The translations under genes were made by a program, and so were the position numbers. From positions 760,001 through 824,000 of the forward strand of contig NZ_LN681225.1 in assembly GCF_000953655.1 (NCBI RefSeq): a stretch of 64,000 bases of DNA, given 5' to 3'. Below, piece by piece: positions 57,046 through 64,000 of the stretch (within the stretch, counting starts at the first letter, position 1; each line of letters starts with the position of its first letter). Origin of the DNA: Legionella hackeliae (GTDB lineage: Bacteria > Pseudomonadota > Gammaproteobacteria > Legionellales > Legionellaceae). Under the pieces are notes generated by a model that did not search any database, had not been told where the DNA came from, and saw only the letters and a program-made list of their open reading frames with translations.

Positions 57046-57894
57046 TTATTCTTCCTCTAAGGGTTGTAATTCTTCATCGGAAAAAACGGCTTCTTGATCA
57101 ATCATCGAAGGTGCTATTAATTGATTTTCCAGATTTTTAAATTGCCAAAGATCTTGATCCATGAGTTGACTTGGCTTAATGCTTTGTAATGCATGGAGAA
57201 TATTACTAGGTACTTTAGGGTTTTCTTCCGCTAATTGGTCAATTAGTTTTCCAACACGTTTACGCATCAAATTTTCTTGAGAACCGCACAAATTACAAGG
57301 AATAATAGGATAAGCTTGTTCCTGAGCAAAATTGATGATGTCTTTTTCCTGGACATAACAAAGAGGTCGAATAACGATGTGCTTTCTGTTATCGCTCAAT
57401 AATTTGGGGGGCATAGAGCGAACATCACCATTATAAAGAATAGACATCATGAGTGTGCGGATAAGATCATCACGGTGATGGCCTAGGGCTATTTTTGTAT
57501 AACCTTGCTCTTCAGCATAACGGTAAATTATACCTCTGCGCAATCTTGAGCATAATGAGCAGTAAGTTTTACCTTCGGGAATTTTTTCTTTGACAATGCT
57601 GTAGGTATCTCGTGTTAAAATTTCATGAGGAATATTGCGTTCAGCCAACCATTGACGCAATTTGCTATCATCCCAACCGGGTTGCGCTTGATCTAATGTA
57701 AACGCAAAAATATCAAATTTGTTGTTTGAACGGCGTCTTAAAGTGTGGAGAAGAGTTAATAAAGTAAAGGAATCCTTGCCTCCGGATAAGCAAACCATAA
57801 CCCGGTCCCCTCGCTGAATCATATTAAAATCAGCAATGGCTTTGCCGGTATAATGTAAAAGTTTCTTTTCAACAAATGAAGGAGTAGAAGACAT
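57046..57894 (-). CDS. ttcA: tRNA 2-thiocytidine(32) synthetase
   Basis: PP-loop ATPase that thiolates C32 in a subset of tRNAs. The start is ATG 57894, because AGG lies six bases ahead, rather than the in-frame TTG two codons earlier; this gives 282 residues. [10 protein letters not shown] is the PP-loop. [11 protein letters not shown] and [15 protein letters not shown] supply the cysteines for the Fe-S cluster, and LGHHRDDLI is typical. Confidence 0.95.
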   Translation of the reverse strand: MSSTPSFVEKKLLHYTGKAIADFNMIQRGDRVMVCLSGGKDSFTLLTLLHTLRRRSNNKFDIFAFTLDQAQPGWDDSKLRQWLAERNIPHEILTRDTYSIVKEKIPEGKTYCSLCSRLRRGIIYRYAEEQGYTKIALGHHRDDLIRTLMMSILYNGDVRSMPPKLLSDNRKHIVIRPLCYVQEKDIINFAQEQAYPIIPCNLCGSQENLMRKRVGKLIDQLAEENPKVPSNILHALQSIKPSQLMDQDLWQFKNLENQLIAPSMIDQEAVFSDEELQPLEEE

Positions 57895-58007
57895 ATACAA
57901 CCTAAAACTAACGATTCAAAACGCTAAGTTTATCGCAAATTGCAGAGGGTTGACTATAAAAGCTTTTAATTGATGTGAAATTGATGATTAATATGTTACA
58001 TCGACGT

Positions 58008-58040
58008 AAAAACATTCCCGCTTGTACGGGAATGTTTTAT
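58008..58040 (-). terminator. Rho-independent terminator of pcm-tolC
   Basis: A nine-bp stem (ACATTCCCG / CGGGAATGT) with a six-base loop, and T-runs on both sides, ends one base before the tolC stop codon region. On the minus strand the stem is followed by TTTTT. Confidence 0.85.
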
Positions 58041-59702
58041 TTATTCGCCATATGTATCTGCGGTCTTTTCTGGCACAGTTTTTTCTTGCACTGCATTTTC
58101 TAAAACAGCCTTTTCTTGTGCGGCATTTTCTAGCACTTCATTTTCTGGCATGACTGTTTCTGGCACGGTTTTTTCTTGCACTGCATTCTCTAAAACAGCT
58201 TTTTCTTGCGCGGCATTTTCCAACACTTCTTTTTCTGGCATGGTTTTGTCGGGAACGGTTTTTTCAGACGCGGTTTTTACCCTCGACTTGTTAACAATGG
58301 CTTTCTTCACTAATGGCTTAACAATAACCGCCTTAGCGACTCCTTTACAGGTTTTTTGAGGGGGGAATGCACTGATGCGTGTTGTGTCTAACCAGGAATT
58401 AACTTCTTCAAGGTCATTGACGTTTAGTGTTCCTGCCAGGTATTTTAAGTTTAATATGGCGTTGATGAAATTATATTGATCACGTGCTAACTGTTCTTGC
58501 GCTTCGAATAGACGTTGTTGAGCATTCACTACATCCACCATCGTGCGCGTACCAACCTGAAATTGTGCTTCAGTACTTTCTAACGAGTTTCGTTGAGAAA
58601 CGATGGTTTGCCTGTCTGCTTTCACTTTGCTAATACCGTCAACAATAGTGTTAAAAGCAATCCGGCTATTAACAACCACATCTCGATAAGTTTGCTCCAT
58701 TTGTTGACTAGATGTTTGAAAGTCAAATTGGGCTTGTCTTGTTTGAGACTGCACTAAGCCGCCCTGAAAGACAGGGAAATTTAGCGCTATAGCCACACTT
58801 GCGGTACTTTGCTTTGTTGGGATAAAAAATGAAGAGCCCGAGGATTGATTATGAGTTTGAAGGGCATTCCCTTGAATCGCAAGAGTAGGCCAGGCGCCTG
58901 CAGCTTGAACTTTGATTTTTTCTCGAGCAGCTTCAAGGCTATATTTGGCCGAGAAAAGTTTATAGTTTTGCAATAGTCCTGTGTTTACCCATTCATCCAC
59001 ATTATCAGGTTCGGGTTTAAGGAGTGGTATTTCACTATTGCGTAGTGGCGATAAATTCTCATAAATATGATTTGTTAATTTACGTAAATCTTCATTTCTA
59101 TTAATTTGATTATTTCTTGCTGAAATAACCTCGGCTACCGATTGATCATAAGCCGCCTTTGCTTCATAAACAGAAGTAATGGCATCTAATCCTACTTTAA
59201 ATCGTTGTTCAGCTTGCTCGAATTGGCGTTTGTTAGCCCGTTTTTTTGCTTCTGCAAAATTAAGAGTATCTCTTGCTAGCAAAACGTCAAAATAGGCCTT
59301 GGCTGTTCGCAGAATAAGATCTTGTGCCGCATCGTTGAAGGTTGCTTGCGCAGCCTTAACGGAGGCTTTGGCTTGTTGTACTTGTGCCCAGGCCTGGTAG
59401 TTAAAAACAGCCTGTGAGGTGGTAACCTGCCATTGATTACTATTGTATGTGGCTTCGACAGAAGAACCTCCGGCACTTACATTCTCAATGTTACGAGCAG
59501 CCTGAGTATTGACTGTTAATTGCGGGTACAAGGCTGCACGGGCTTGCGGGATAGCCTCTGTGTTAGACATGTAAGTGCTATAAGCTTGTTTGAATTCTGG
59601 GTCATTCTCCAATGCTTGTTGATAAATATCCATCAAATCCGTGGCATGAGACAGAGAAGAAAAGCCAATAGTCAATGTCAAGCATAACAGCGTTTTTTTC
59701 AT
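58041..59702 (-). CDS. tolC: TolC outer-membrane efflux channel with repeat-rich tail
   Basis: Trimeric outer-membrane exit duct for type I secretion and drug efflux. The 553 residues exceed the usual 450-490. A signal peptide ends near SLSHA. Two OEP repeats follow (DLMDIYQQALENDPEF, and the coiled-coil hairpins with FQVGTRTMVDVVNAQQRLFEAQEQLARDQYN). After about residue 450 comes a Lys-rich stretch, then two near-identical 30-residue repeats (VLENAAQEKAVLENAVQEKTVPE type) encoded by 90-bp tandem copies. The tail would be periplasmic; its role is unknown. It lies 11 bp after pcm. Confidence 0.92.
   Translation of the reverse strand: MKKTLLCLTLTIGFSSLSHATDLMDIYQQALENDPEFKQAYSTYMSNTEAIPQARAALYPQLTVNTQAARNIENVSAGGSSVEATYNSNQWQVTTSQAVFNYQAWAQVQQAKASVKAAQATFNDAAQDLILRTAKAYFDVLLARDTLNFAEAKKRANKRQFEQAEQRFKVGLDAITSVYEAKAAYDQSVAEVISARNNQINRNEDLRKLTNHIYENLSPLRNSEIPLLKPEPDNVDEWVNTGLLQNYKLFSAKYSLEAAREKIKVQAAGAWPTLAIQGNALQTHNQSSGSSFFIPTKQSTASVAIALNFPVFQGGLVQSQTRQAQFDFQTSSQQMEQTYRDVVVNSRIAFNTIVDGISKVKADRQTIVSQRNSLESTEAQFQVGTRTMVDVVNAQQRLFEAQEQLARDQYNFINAILNLKYLAGTLNVNDLEEVNSWLDTTRISAFPPQKTCKGVAKAVIVKPLVKKAIVNKSRVKTASEKTVPDKTMPEKEVLENAAQEKAVLENAVQEKTVPETVMPENEVLENAAQEKAVLENAVQEKTVPEKTADTYGE
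58071..58250 (-). repeat. Two 90-bp tandem repeats in the 3' end of tolC
   Basis: The segment starting TGGCACAGTT at 58071 recurs at 58161 with few changes, an offset of exactly 90 bases. The units encode VLENAAQEKAVLENAVQEK-type sequence; partial related copies extend to about 58265. Confidence 0.8.
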
Positions 59703-59713
59703 ACGAGCTTGTC

Positions 59714-60367
59714 CTAGAAAACAAATTCTTTCGGTTTTAATTTATCAATTAAAGGAGGAATATTGGTTTCAAAAAGTAATTTTGCATGCCATTTTCCGTC
59801 ATAACCTAGTTGATGTAATTGGCCTTGCATTACTGGCTCTTTGCCAATGATGGCAAATAATTTTCCACCTGGTAAGAGTTGCAGGCGGTGGGTTTCTTGA
59901 AGTTCTTCAATAGAACCTGTGAAAACCATAATATCGTATGGAGCCTGGTCAAGCCAACCTCGAGAAGCATCGCCAGTGATTAATTCAACATTCGTGCAAT
60001 GATATTCATGCATTTTGCGTCGAGCATGATTAGTAAAATCAGAGAAATAATCAACACTAATGACCTTTTTACTTAACCGACTCAATAAAGCGGTTAAAAA
60101 ACCTGTCCCGGTTCCGACTTCTAAAACGGTTTCATTCCCTTTGAGCTCTAACGTTTGTAATAATTTACCCTCTTCCAGAGGAGTCATCATTCTTTGTCCG
60201 TGTGCTAATGGGATTTGCATATCTGAGTAGGCAAAATGTTGTAGATTATGGGGCACAAATTCATGACGAGGAATCTCCTCATATAAAGAAAGAATGGTTT
60301 CATCAAGAACCTCGCCTGTGCGAAGCTGTTGCTTGACCATATTAACTCGCGCATTTTGACTAGTCAT
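59714..60367 (-). CDS. Protein-L-isoaspartate O-methyltransferase family protein
   Basis: PIMT-family enzyme that methylates isoaspartyl residues for repair. I take ATG 60367 (MTSQNARVNMVKQQLRTGEV) as start, giving 217 residues; the upstream in-frame extension to 60466 is unlike family members. HEFVPHNLQHFAYSDMQIPLAHGQ is the substrate-side signature. LEVGTGTGFLTALLS is the SAM loop and GDASRGWLDQAPYD the post-I motif. Some residues differ from canonical Pcm, so activity on isoaspartate is likely but not certain. It is the first gene of a pcm-tolC pair. Confidence 0.85.
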   Translation of the reverse strand: MTSQNARVNMVKQQLRTGEVLDETILSLYEEIPRHEFVPHNLQHFAYSDMQIPLAHGQRMMTPLEEGKLLQTLELKGNETVLEVGTGTGFLTALLSRLSKKVISVDYFSDFTNHARRKMHEYHCTNVELITGDASRGWLDQAPYDIMVFTGSIEELQETHRLQLLPGGKLFAIIGKEPVMQGQLHQLGYDGKWHAKLLFETNIPPLIDKLKPKEFVF

Positions 60368-60581
60368 TGGTAATTCACCGTTACTTTGAATATCTAGGTT
60401 AAAACGTTGCGGGCATTTTAGCAAGAATTGATAAAAGGTGCGATTCCTTAACGAGAGATTCAGCAATTTTTATATAATTTATTTAATGAGTGTTAGAGGT
60501 AGAGAAGAATTGCACGATTCCATAGTGGTGTTGTGTAAAATTTGTTATTATTTGCGGCTTTGTTGATTACAGGAGATTGAT

Positions 60582-61769
60582 GTGGTTGAGCGATTTACTG
60601 AATTTTTGCAGTCAGAGATAGACACACTCAAAAAAGAAGGGTTGTATAAAGGGGAGCGTGTTATTACTGGTCAACAGCAGGCTGCAGTGACAGTGAAAGA
60701 AGGAAAAGTTATTAATTTATGTGCAAACAACTACTTAGGTCTTGCTAATCATCCCACTTTAATTGCAGAAGGGCAGGCAGCGCTTGAAAAATATGGTTAT
60801 GGGATGGCCTCTGTACGCTTTATTTGTGGAACCCAAACTCCTCATAAGGACTTGGAAAAGAAAATAAGTCAATTTTTAGGAATGGAAGATACCATTCTTT
60901 ATTCTTCTTGCTTTGATGCAAATACCGGGTTGTTTGAGACTTTGTTGGGGCCAGAAGATGCCATCATTAGTGATGCCTTAAATCATGCCAGTATTATCGA
61001 TGGTATTCGTTTGTGTAAGGCAGCACGTTTTCGTTATGCAAATAATGATATGAAAGATTTGGAAGAGCAGCTTAAGGCTGCCAAAGATGCTCGCTTTCGT
61101 TTGATAGCGACGGACGGTGTCTTCTCAATGGATGGTATTATTGCCAATTTACCCGCCATTTGTGAATTAGCTGAGCGCTATGACGCAATGGTGATGGTTG
61201 ACGATTCTCATGCGGTTGGATTTATGGGGGAAACCGGACGTGGAACCCCCGAGTATTGTGGGGTCGCTGATAAAATCGACATTATCACTGGCACTCTTGG
61301 TAAAGCGTTAGGTGGTGCTTCAGGTGGATACACTGCTGCCCATGCAACAATAATCGATTGGTTGCGACAACGCTCAAGACCCTATCTTTTCTCAAATACA
61401 TTAGCGCCCATGATTGCTCATAGTTCTGTTGCAGTTCTCGACTTGCTTCAAAACAGTAATGAATTGGCTCAAAAGCTAAAGCGCAATAGTCAATATTTTA
61501 GAAATGGCATGACTAAACTTGGTTTTAATTTGGTTCCCGGCGAACACGCGATAATTCCAGTTATGCTGGGAGATGCTGCCTTAGCTGGAAAAATGGCAGC
61601 TCGTCTTCTTGAAGAAGGAATTTATGTTGTAGGATTTTCTTATCCTGTAGTCCCCAAAGGTAAAGCACGCATTCGCACTCAGATGTCTGCAGCTCATGAA
61701 TTGGAACATTTGGATAAAGCATTGGAAGCGTTTGCAAAAGTAGGTAGAGAACTAGGTGTAATCAATTAA
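60582..61769 (+). CDS. kbl: 2-amino-3-ketobutyrate CoA ligase (glycine C-acetyltransferase)
   Basis: PLP enzyme that cleaves 2-amino-3-ketobutyrate with CoA to glycine and acetyl-CoA. The 395 residues match the family, with [20 protein letters not shown] and the PLP lysine in [14 protein letters not shown]. The start is GTG 60582, because AGGAG lies six bases ahead; an ATG two bases earlier is out of frame. It is followed by tdh, 47 bp downstream, the typical threonine-degradation pair. Confidence 0.96.
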   Translation: MVERFTEFLQSEIDTLKKEGLYKGERVITGQQQAAVTVKEGKVINLCANNYLGLANHPTLIAEGQAALEKYGYGMASVRFICGTQTPHKDLEKKISQFLGMEDTILYSSCFDANTGLFETLLGPEDAIISDALNHASIIDGIRLCKAARFRYANNDMKDLEEQLKAAKDARFRLIATDGVFSMDGIIANLPAICELAERYDAMVMVDDSHAVGFMGETGRGTPEYCGVADKIDIITGTLGKALGGASGGYTAAHATIIDWLRQRSRPYLFSNTLAPMIAHSSVAVLDLLQNSNELAQKLKRNSQYFRNGMTKLGFNLVPGEHAIIPVMLGDAALAGKMAARLLEEGIYVVGFSYPVVPKGKARIRTQMSAAHELEHLDKALEAFAKVGRELGVIN

Positions 61770-61816
61770 TTCGACAGTGAGATTAACCTGGGTAATTAAT
61801 TTTTTAGGGGAAATGC

Positions 61817-62842
61817 ATGAAGTCCTTAGTAAAAGCAAAACGTGAACCAGGAATATGGATGGAAGATGTTTCCGTACCAGAATATGGAGTGAATGACGTC
61901 CTTATTAAAATTCAGAAAACAGCTATCTGTGGTACAGATATTCATATTTATAAATGGGATGAATGGGCTCAAGCAACAATACCTGTGCCAATGACTGTCG
62001 GACATGAGTTTTATGGTGAAATCGTTGAAGTTGGGCGTGAAGTACAGGGTTTAAAGGTTGGTCAACGTGTCTCCGGTGAAGGTCACATTACTTGTGGTAT
62101 GTGCCGCAATTGCCGTGCTGGAAAGCGTCACTTATGTCGTAATACTCTAGGGGTTGGTGTTAATCGTCCTGGCTGCTTTGCAGAGTATTTATCATTACCG
62201 GCGAGTAATGTTTTGGTTCTACCTGACAATATTACTAGTGATCAAGCATCTATTCTTGATCCATTTGGCAATGCTACACACTGTGCCTTAGCTTTTGATA
62301 TGGTTGGCGAAGATGTTTTAATAACAGGTGCAGGGCCAATAGGGATAATGGCAGTTGCTATTGCCCGTCACGTTGGTGCACGTCATGTAGTCATTACTGA
62401 CGTTAATGAGTATCGCTTGGAATTAGCGCGGCAAATGGGCGCATCAAGAGCTGTTAATGTAAAATCCCAATCAATTAAAGAAGTCATGAGCGAATTAGGG
62501 ATGTTAGAAGGTTTTGATGTCGGTTTAGAAATGTCTGGAAATCCCGTGGCATTCAATGACATGGTGAAGACTATGAATCACGGGGGCCATATCGCTATGT
62601 TGGGTATTCCACCCCAAGAAACTGCTATTGATTGGAATCAGGTTATTTTTAAGGGATTAGTGATTAAAGGTATTTATGGCCGAGAAATGTTTGAAACCTG
62701 GTATAAAATGATAGCCATGTTACAAAGTGGTTTAAACTTAGAACCTGTTATCACGCATCATTTCCCTGTAGCTGATTATCAAAAAGGGTTTGAAATTATG
62801 GCCTCAGGACAATCTGGAAAAGTTATTCTTGATTGGACCTAG
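61817..62842 (+). CDS. tdh: L-threonine 3-dehydrogenase
   Basis: Zinc- and NAD-dependent medium-chain dehydrogenase that oxidises threonine to 2-amino-3-ketobutyrate, the substrate of Kbl. The 341 residues include the catalytic zinc loop ([14 protein letters not shown]), GHEFYGEI, the structural zinc cysteines ([15 protein letters not shown]) and [18 protein letters not shown] for NAD. Confidence 0.97.
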   Translation: MKSLVKAKREPGIWMEDVSVPEYGVNDVLIKIQKTAICGTDIHIYKWDEWAQATIPVPMTVGHEFYGEIVEVGREVQGLKVGQRVSGEGHITCGMCRNCRAGKRHLCRNTLGVGVNRPGCFAEYLSLPASNVLVLPDNITSDQASILDPFGNATHCALAFDMVGEDVLITGAGPIGIMAVAIARHVGARHVVITDVNEYRLELARQMGASRAVNVKSQSIKEVMSELGMLEGFDVGLEMSGNPVAFNDMVKTMNHGGHIAMLGIPPQETAIDWNQVIFKGLVIKGIYGREMFETWYKMIAMLQSGLNLEPVITHHFPVADYQKGFEIMASGQSGKVILDWT

Positions 62843-62859
62843 TGGAATTTAGTTCACAT

Positions 62860-62892
62860 CATTGATGAGGGTCGCAGACTCATCAATGACTT
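62860..62892 (+). terminator. Hairpin after tdh
   Basis: Stem CATTGATGAG / CTCATCAATG with a nine-base loop, then ACTTTT. It lies 18 bp after the tdh stop codon. Confidence 0.65.
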
Positions 62893-62971
62893 TTCTAAAG
62901 AGTTTCCCCTCTTGAGAAATTAAGCTGTTTGGTTTACTTTTCTGCGCTTGCTTTTGAAGATGGAGCACCTT

Positions 62972-64000
62972 ATGTCGTCGCAATATATTTTTACCATGAA
63001 TCGCGTTAGCAAAGTCGTTGATAATCAACGCTTTATATTAAAAGATATCTCGTTAAGTTTTTTTCCTGGAGCTAAAATTGGTGTTCTAGGTTTAAATGGT
63101 TCGGGTAAATCAACGTTATTGCGTATCATGGCCGGTGTTGATACACATTATGACGGCGAAGCAAGACCTCAGCCTGGAATAAAAATTGGTTATCTGGCGC
63201 AAGAACCGGAATTGGATTTAACCAAAACGGTGCGTGAGGTAGTAGAAGAGGGTGTCGCTGAAATTAAAGCTAAACTTACTCAGTTTGATGAAATCAGTAT
63301 GCGTTTCGCCGAACCAATGAGTGATGATGAAATGAATGCCTTGCTAACCAAACAAGGTGAGTTGCAAAATGATATTGAAGCCTGTGGCGGTTGGGAACTT
63401 GATCGACGCCTGGATGTAGCTGCCGATGCTTTGCGACTACCTGACTGGAACGCTATAGTAAGCCAGCTTTCAGGGGGAGAGCGTCGTCGAGTGGCACTGT
63501 GTCGACTATTATTATCTAACCCTGACATGTTATTGCTCGATGAGCCTACTAACCATCTTGATGCGGAGAGTGTTGCCTGGCTTGAGCGTTACCTTGAAGA
63601 ATTCCAAGGCACTGTGGTTGCAATTACCCACGATCGTTATTTCCTAGACAATGCAGCAGAATGGATTTTGGAACTGGATAGAGGCGAAGGTATTCCCTAC
63701 AAGGGCAATTACACATCCTGGCTGGAACAAAAAGAAGCTCGCTTAGAAATGGAAGATAAACAGCAGGCTGCTCATCAACGAGCGATTAAAGCAGAGTTGG
63801 AATGGGTACGCACCTCGCCAAAAGGTCGTCATGCTAAAAATAAAGCAAGACTGGCACGATTTGAAGAAATGAACTCCAAAGAATTCCAAAAACGTAATGA
63901 AACAAACGAACTCTATATTCCACCAGGTGAGCGCCTGGGAGATTTAGTGATTGAAGCGAAGAATTTGCGTAAATCATTTGGCGATCGATTATTGATAGAC
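62972..64000 (+). CDS. ettA: Energy-dependent translational throttle protein EttA, 5' part
   Basis: ABC-F ATPase that binds the ribosomal E-site and gates entry into elongation according to the ATP/ADP ratio. The frame is open for 343 codons to the window edge and lacks its C-terminal part (about 210 residues by family length). The start is ATG 62972, with GGAG seven bases upstream. YIFTMNRVSKVVDNQR and ILKDISLSFFPGAKIGVLGL are hallmarks. Walker A GLNGSGKST, signature LSGGERRRVALCRLL and Walker B LLLDEPTNHLD are visible. The P-site tRNA interaction motif (TSPKGRHAKNKARLARFEEM) identifies EttA. Confidence 0.95.
   Translation, partial: MSSQYIFTMNRVSKVVDNQRFILKDISLSFFPGAKIGVLGLNGSGKSTLLRIMAGVDTHYDGEARPQPGIKIGYLAQEPELDLTKTVREVVEEGVAEIKAKLTQFDEISMRFAEPMSDDEMNALLTKQGELQNDIEACGGWELDRRLDVAADALRLPDWNAIVSQLSGGERRRVALCRLLLSNPDMLLLDEPTNHLDAESVAWLERYLEEFQGTVVAITHDRYFLDNAAEWILELDRGEGIPYKGNYTSWLEQKEARLEMEDKQQAAHQRAIKAELEWVRTSPKGRHAKNKARLARFEEMNSKEFQKRNETNELYIPPGERLGDLVIEAKNLRKSFGDRLLID

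Noticed and set aside
60368-60466. N-terminal extension of the pcm-family protein
   Set aside because: The extra 33 residues have no counterpart in the family; the product beginning MTSQNARVNMVKQQL fits known starts.

Overview
This 64 kb window is a chromosomal segment of a gamma-proteobacterium, almost certainly a Legionella species or a close Legionellaceae relative. The evidence is low-GC coding DNA, a Com1/DsbA2-type periplasmic thiol oxidoreductase, a leucine-to-acetyl-CoA pathway, a SulP-carbonic anhydrase fusion, and many orphan coiled-coil or membrane-hairpin proteins that look like Dot/Icm effector candidates scattered between housekeeping genes. I saw no tRNA, rRNA, transposase, prophage or CRISPR array.

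Layout. 1-8.4 kb: a truncated proline iminopeptidase-like gene, uvrD, the dsbA2-like gene and a translationally coupled glyQ-glyS-gmhB-rsmJ operon. 8.4-8.8 kb: a 415-bp non-coding element bounded by 28-bp inverted repeats and filled with degenerate tandem repeats. 8.8-17.7 kb: an accessory block of four orphan genes around the methionine importer metN-metI-metQ. A SAM-II-like riboswitch lies ahead of metN, and two of the orphan genes carry PmrA-box-like promoters. One orphan (16388-17737) has the catalytic-loop and DFG signature of a kinase. 17.8-31.9 kb: on the minus strand, ivd, thiolase, both methylcrotonyl-CoA carboxylase subunits, methylglutaconyl-CoA hydratase, HMG-CoA lyase and acetoacetyl-CoA synthetase. 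Together these turn isovaleryl-CoA from leucine into acetyl-CoA. The putrescine operon aguB-speA-aguA (arginine to agmatine to N-carbamoylputrescine to putrescine) is embedded among them.

32-44 kb: a methyltransferase, an orphan with a third PmrA-like promoter, a tripartite MFS/EmrA/NodT drug efflux operon, pyrD, a second orphan that shares the C-terminal module of the first, and the lipid A operon msbA-lpxK plus a secreted protein. 44-54 kb: an MFS permease divergent from oxyR, a CsiV-like protein, a double-ATPase oligopeptide ABC protein, two adjacent orphan coiled-coil genes, proS and a LysR regulator. 54-64 kb: the SulP/STAS/beta-carbonic anhydrase fusion, ttcA, a pcm-tolC pair whose TolC has a repeat-rich tail, the threonine-degrading kbl-tdh operon and the start of ettA.

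The least ordinary signals are: the SAM-II-like aptamer with an extra inserted hairpin ahead of metNIQ; the three identically spaced CTTAAT-N5-half-site-N10-TATAAT promoters in front of orphan genes; the kinase-like orphan; the C-terminal module shared by two orphans; and the inverted-repeat element. All functional statements come from reading the sequence and from family knowledge. No database search was run.
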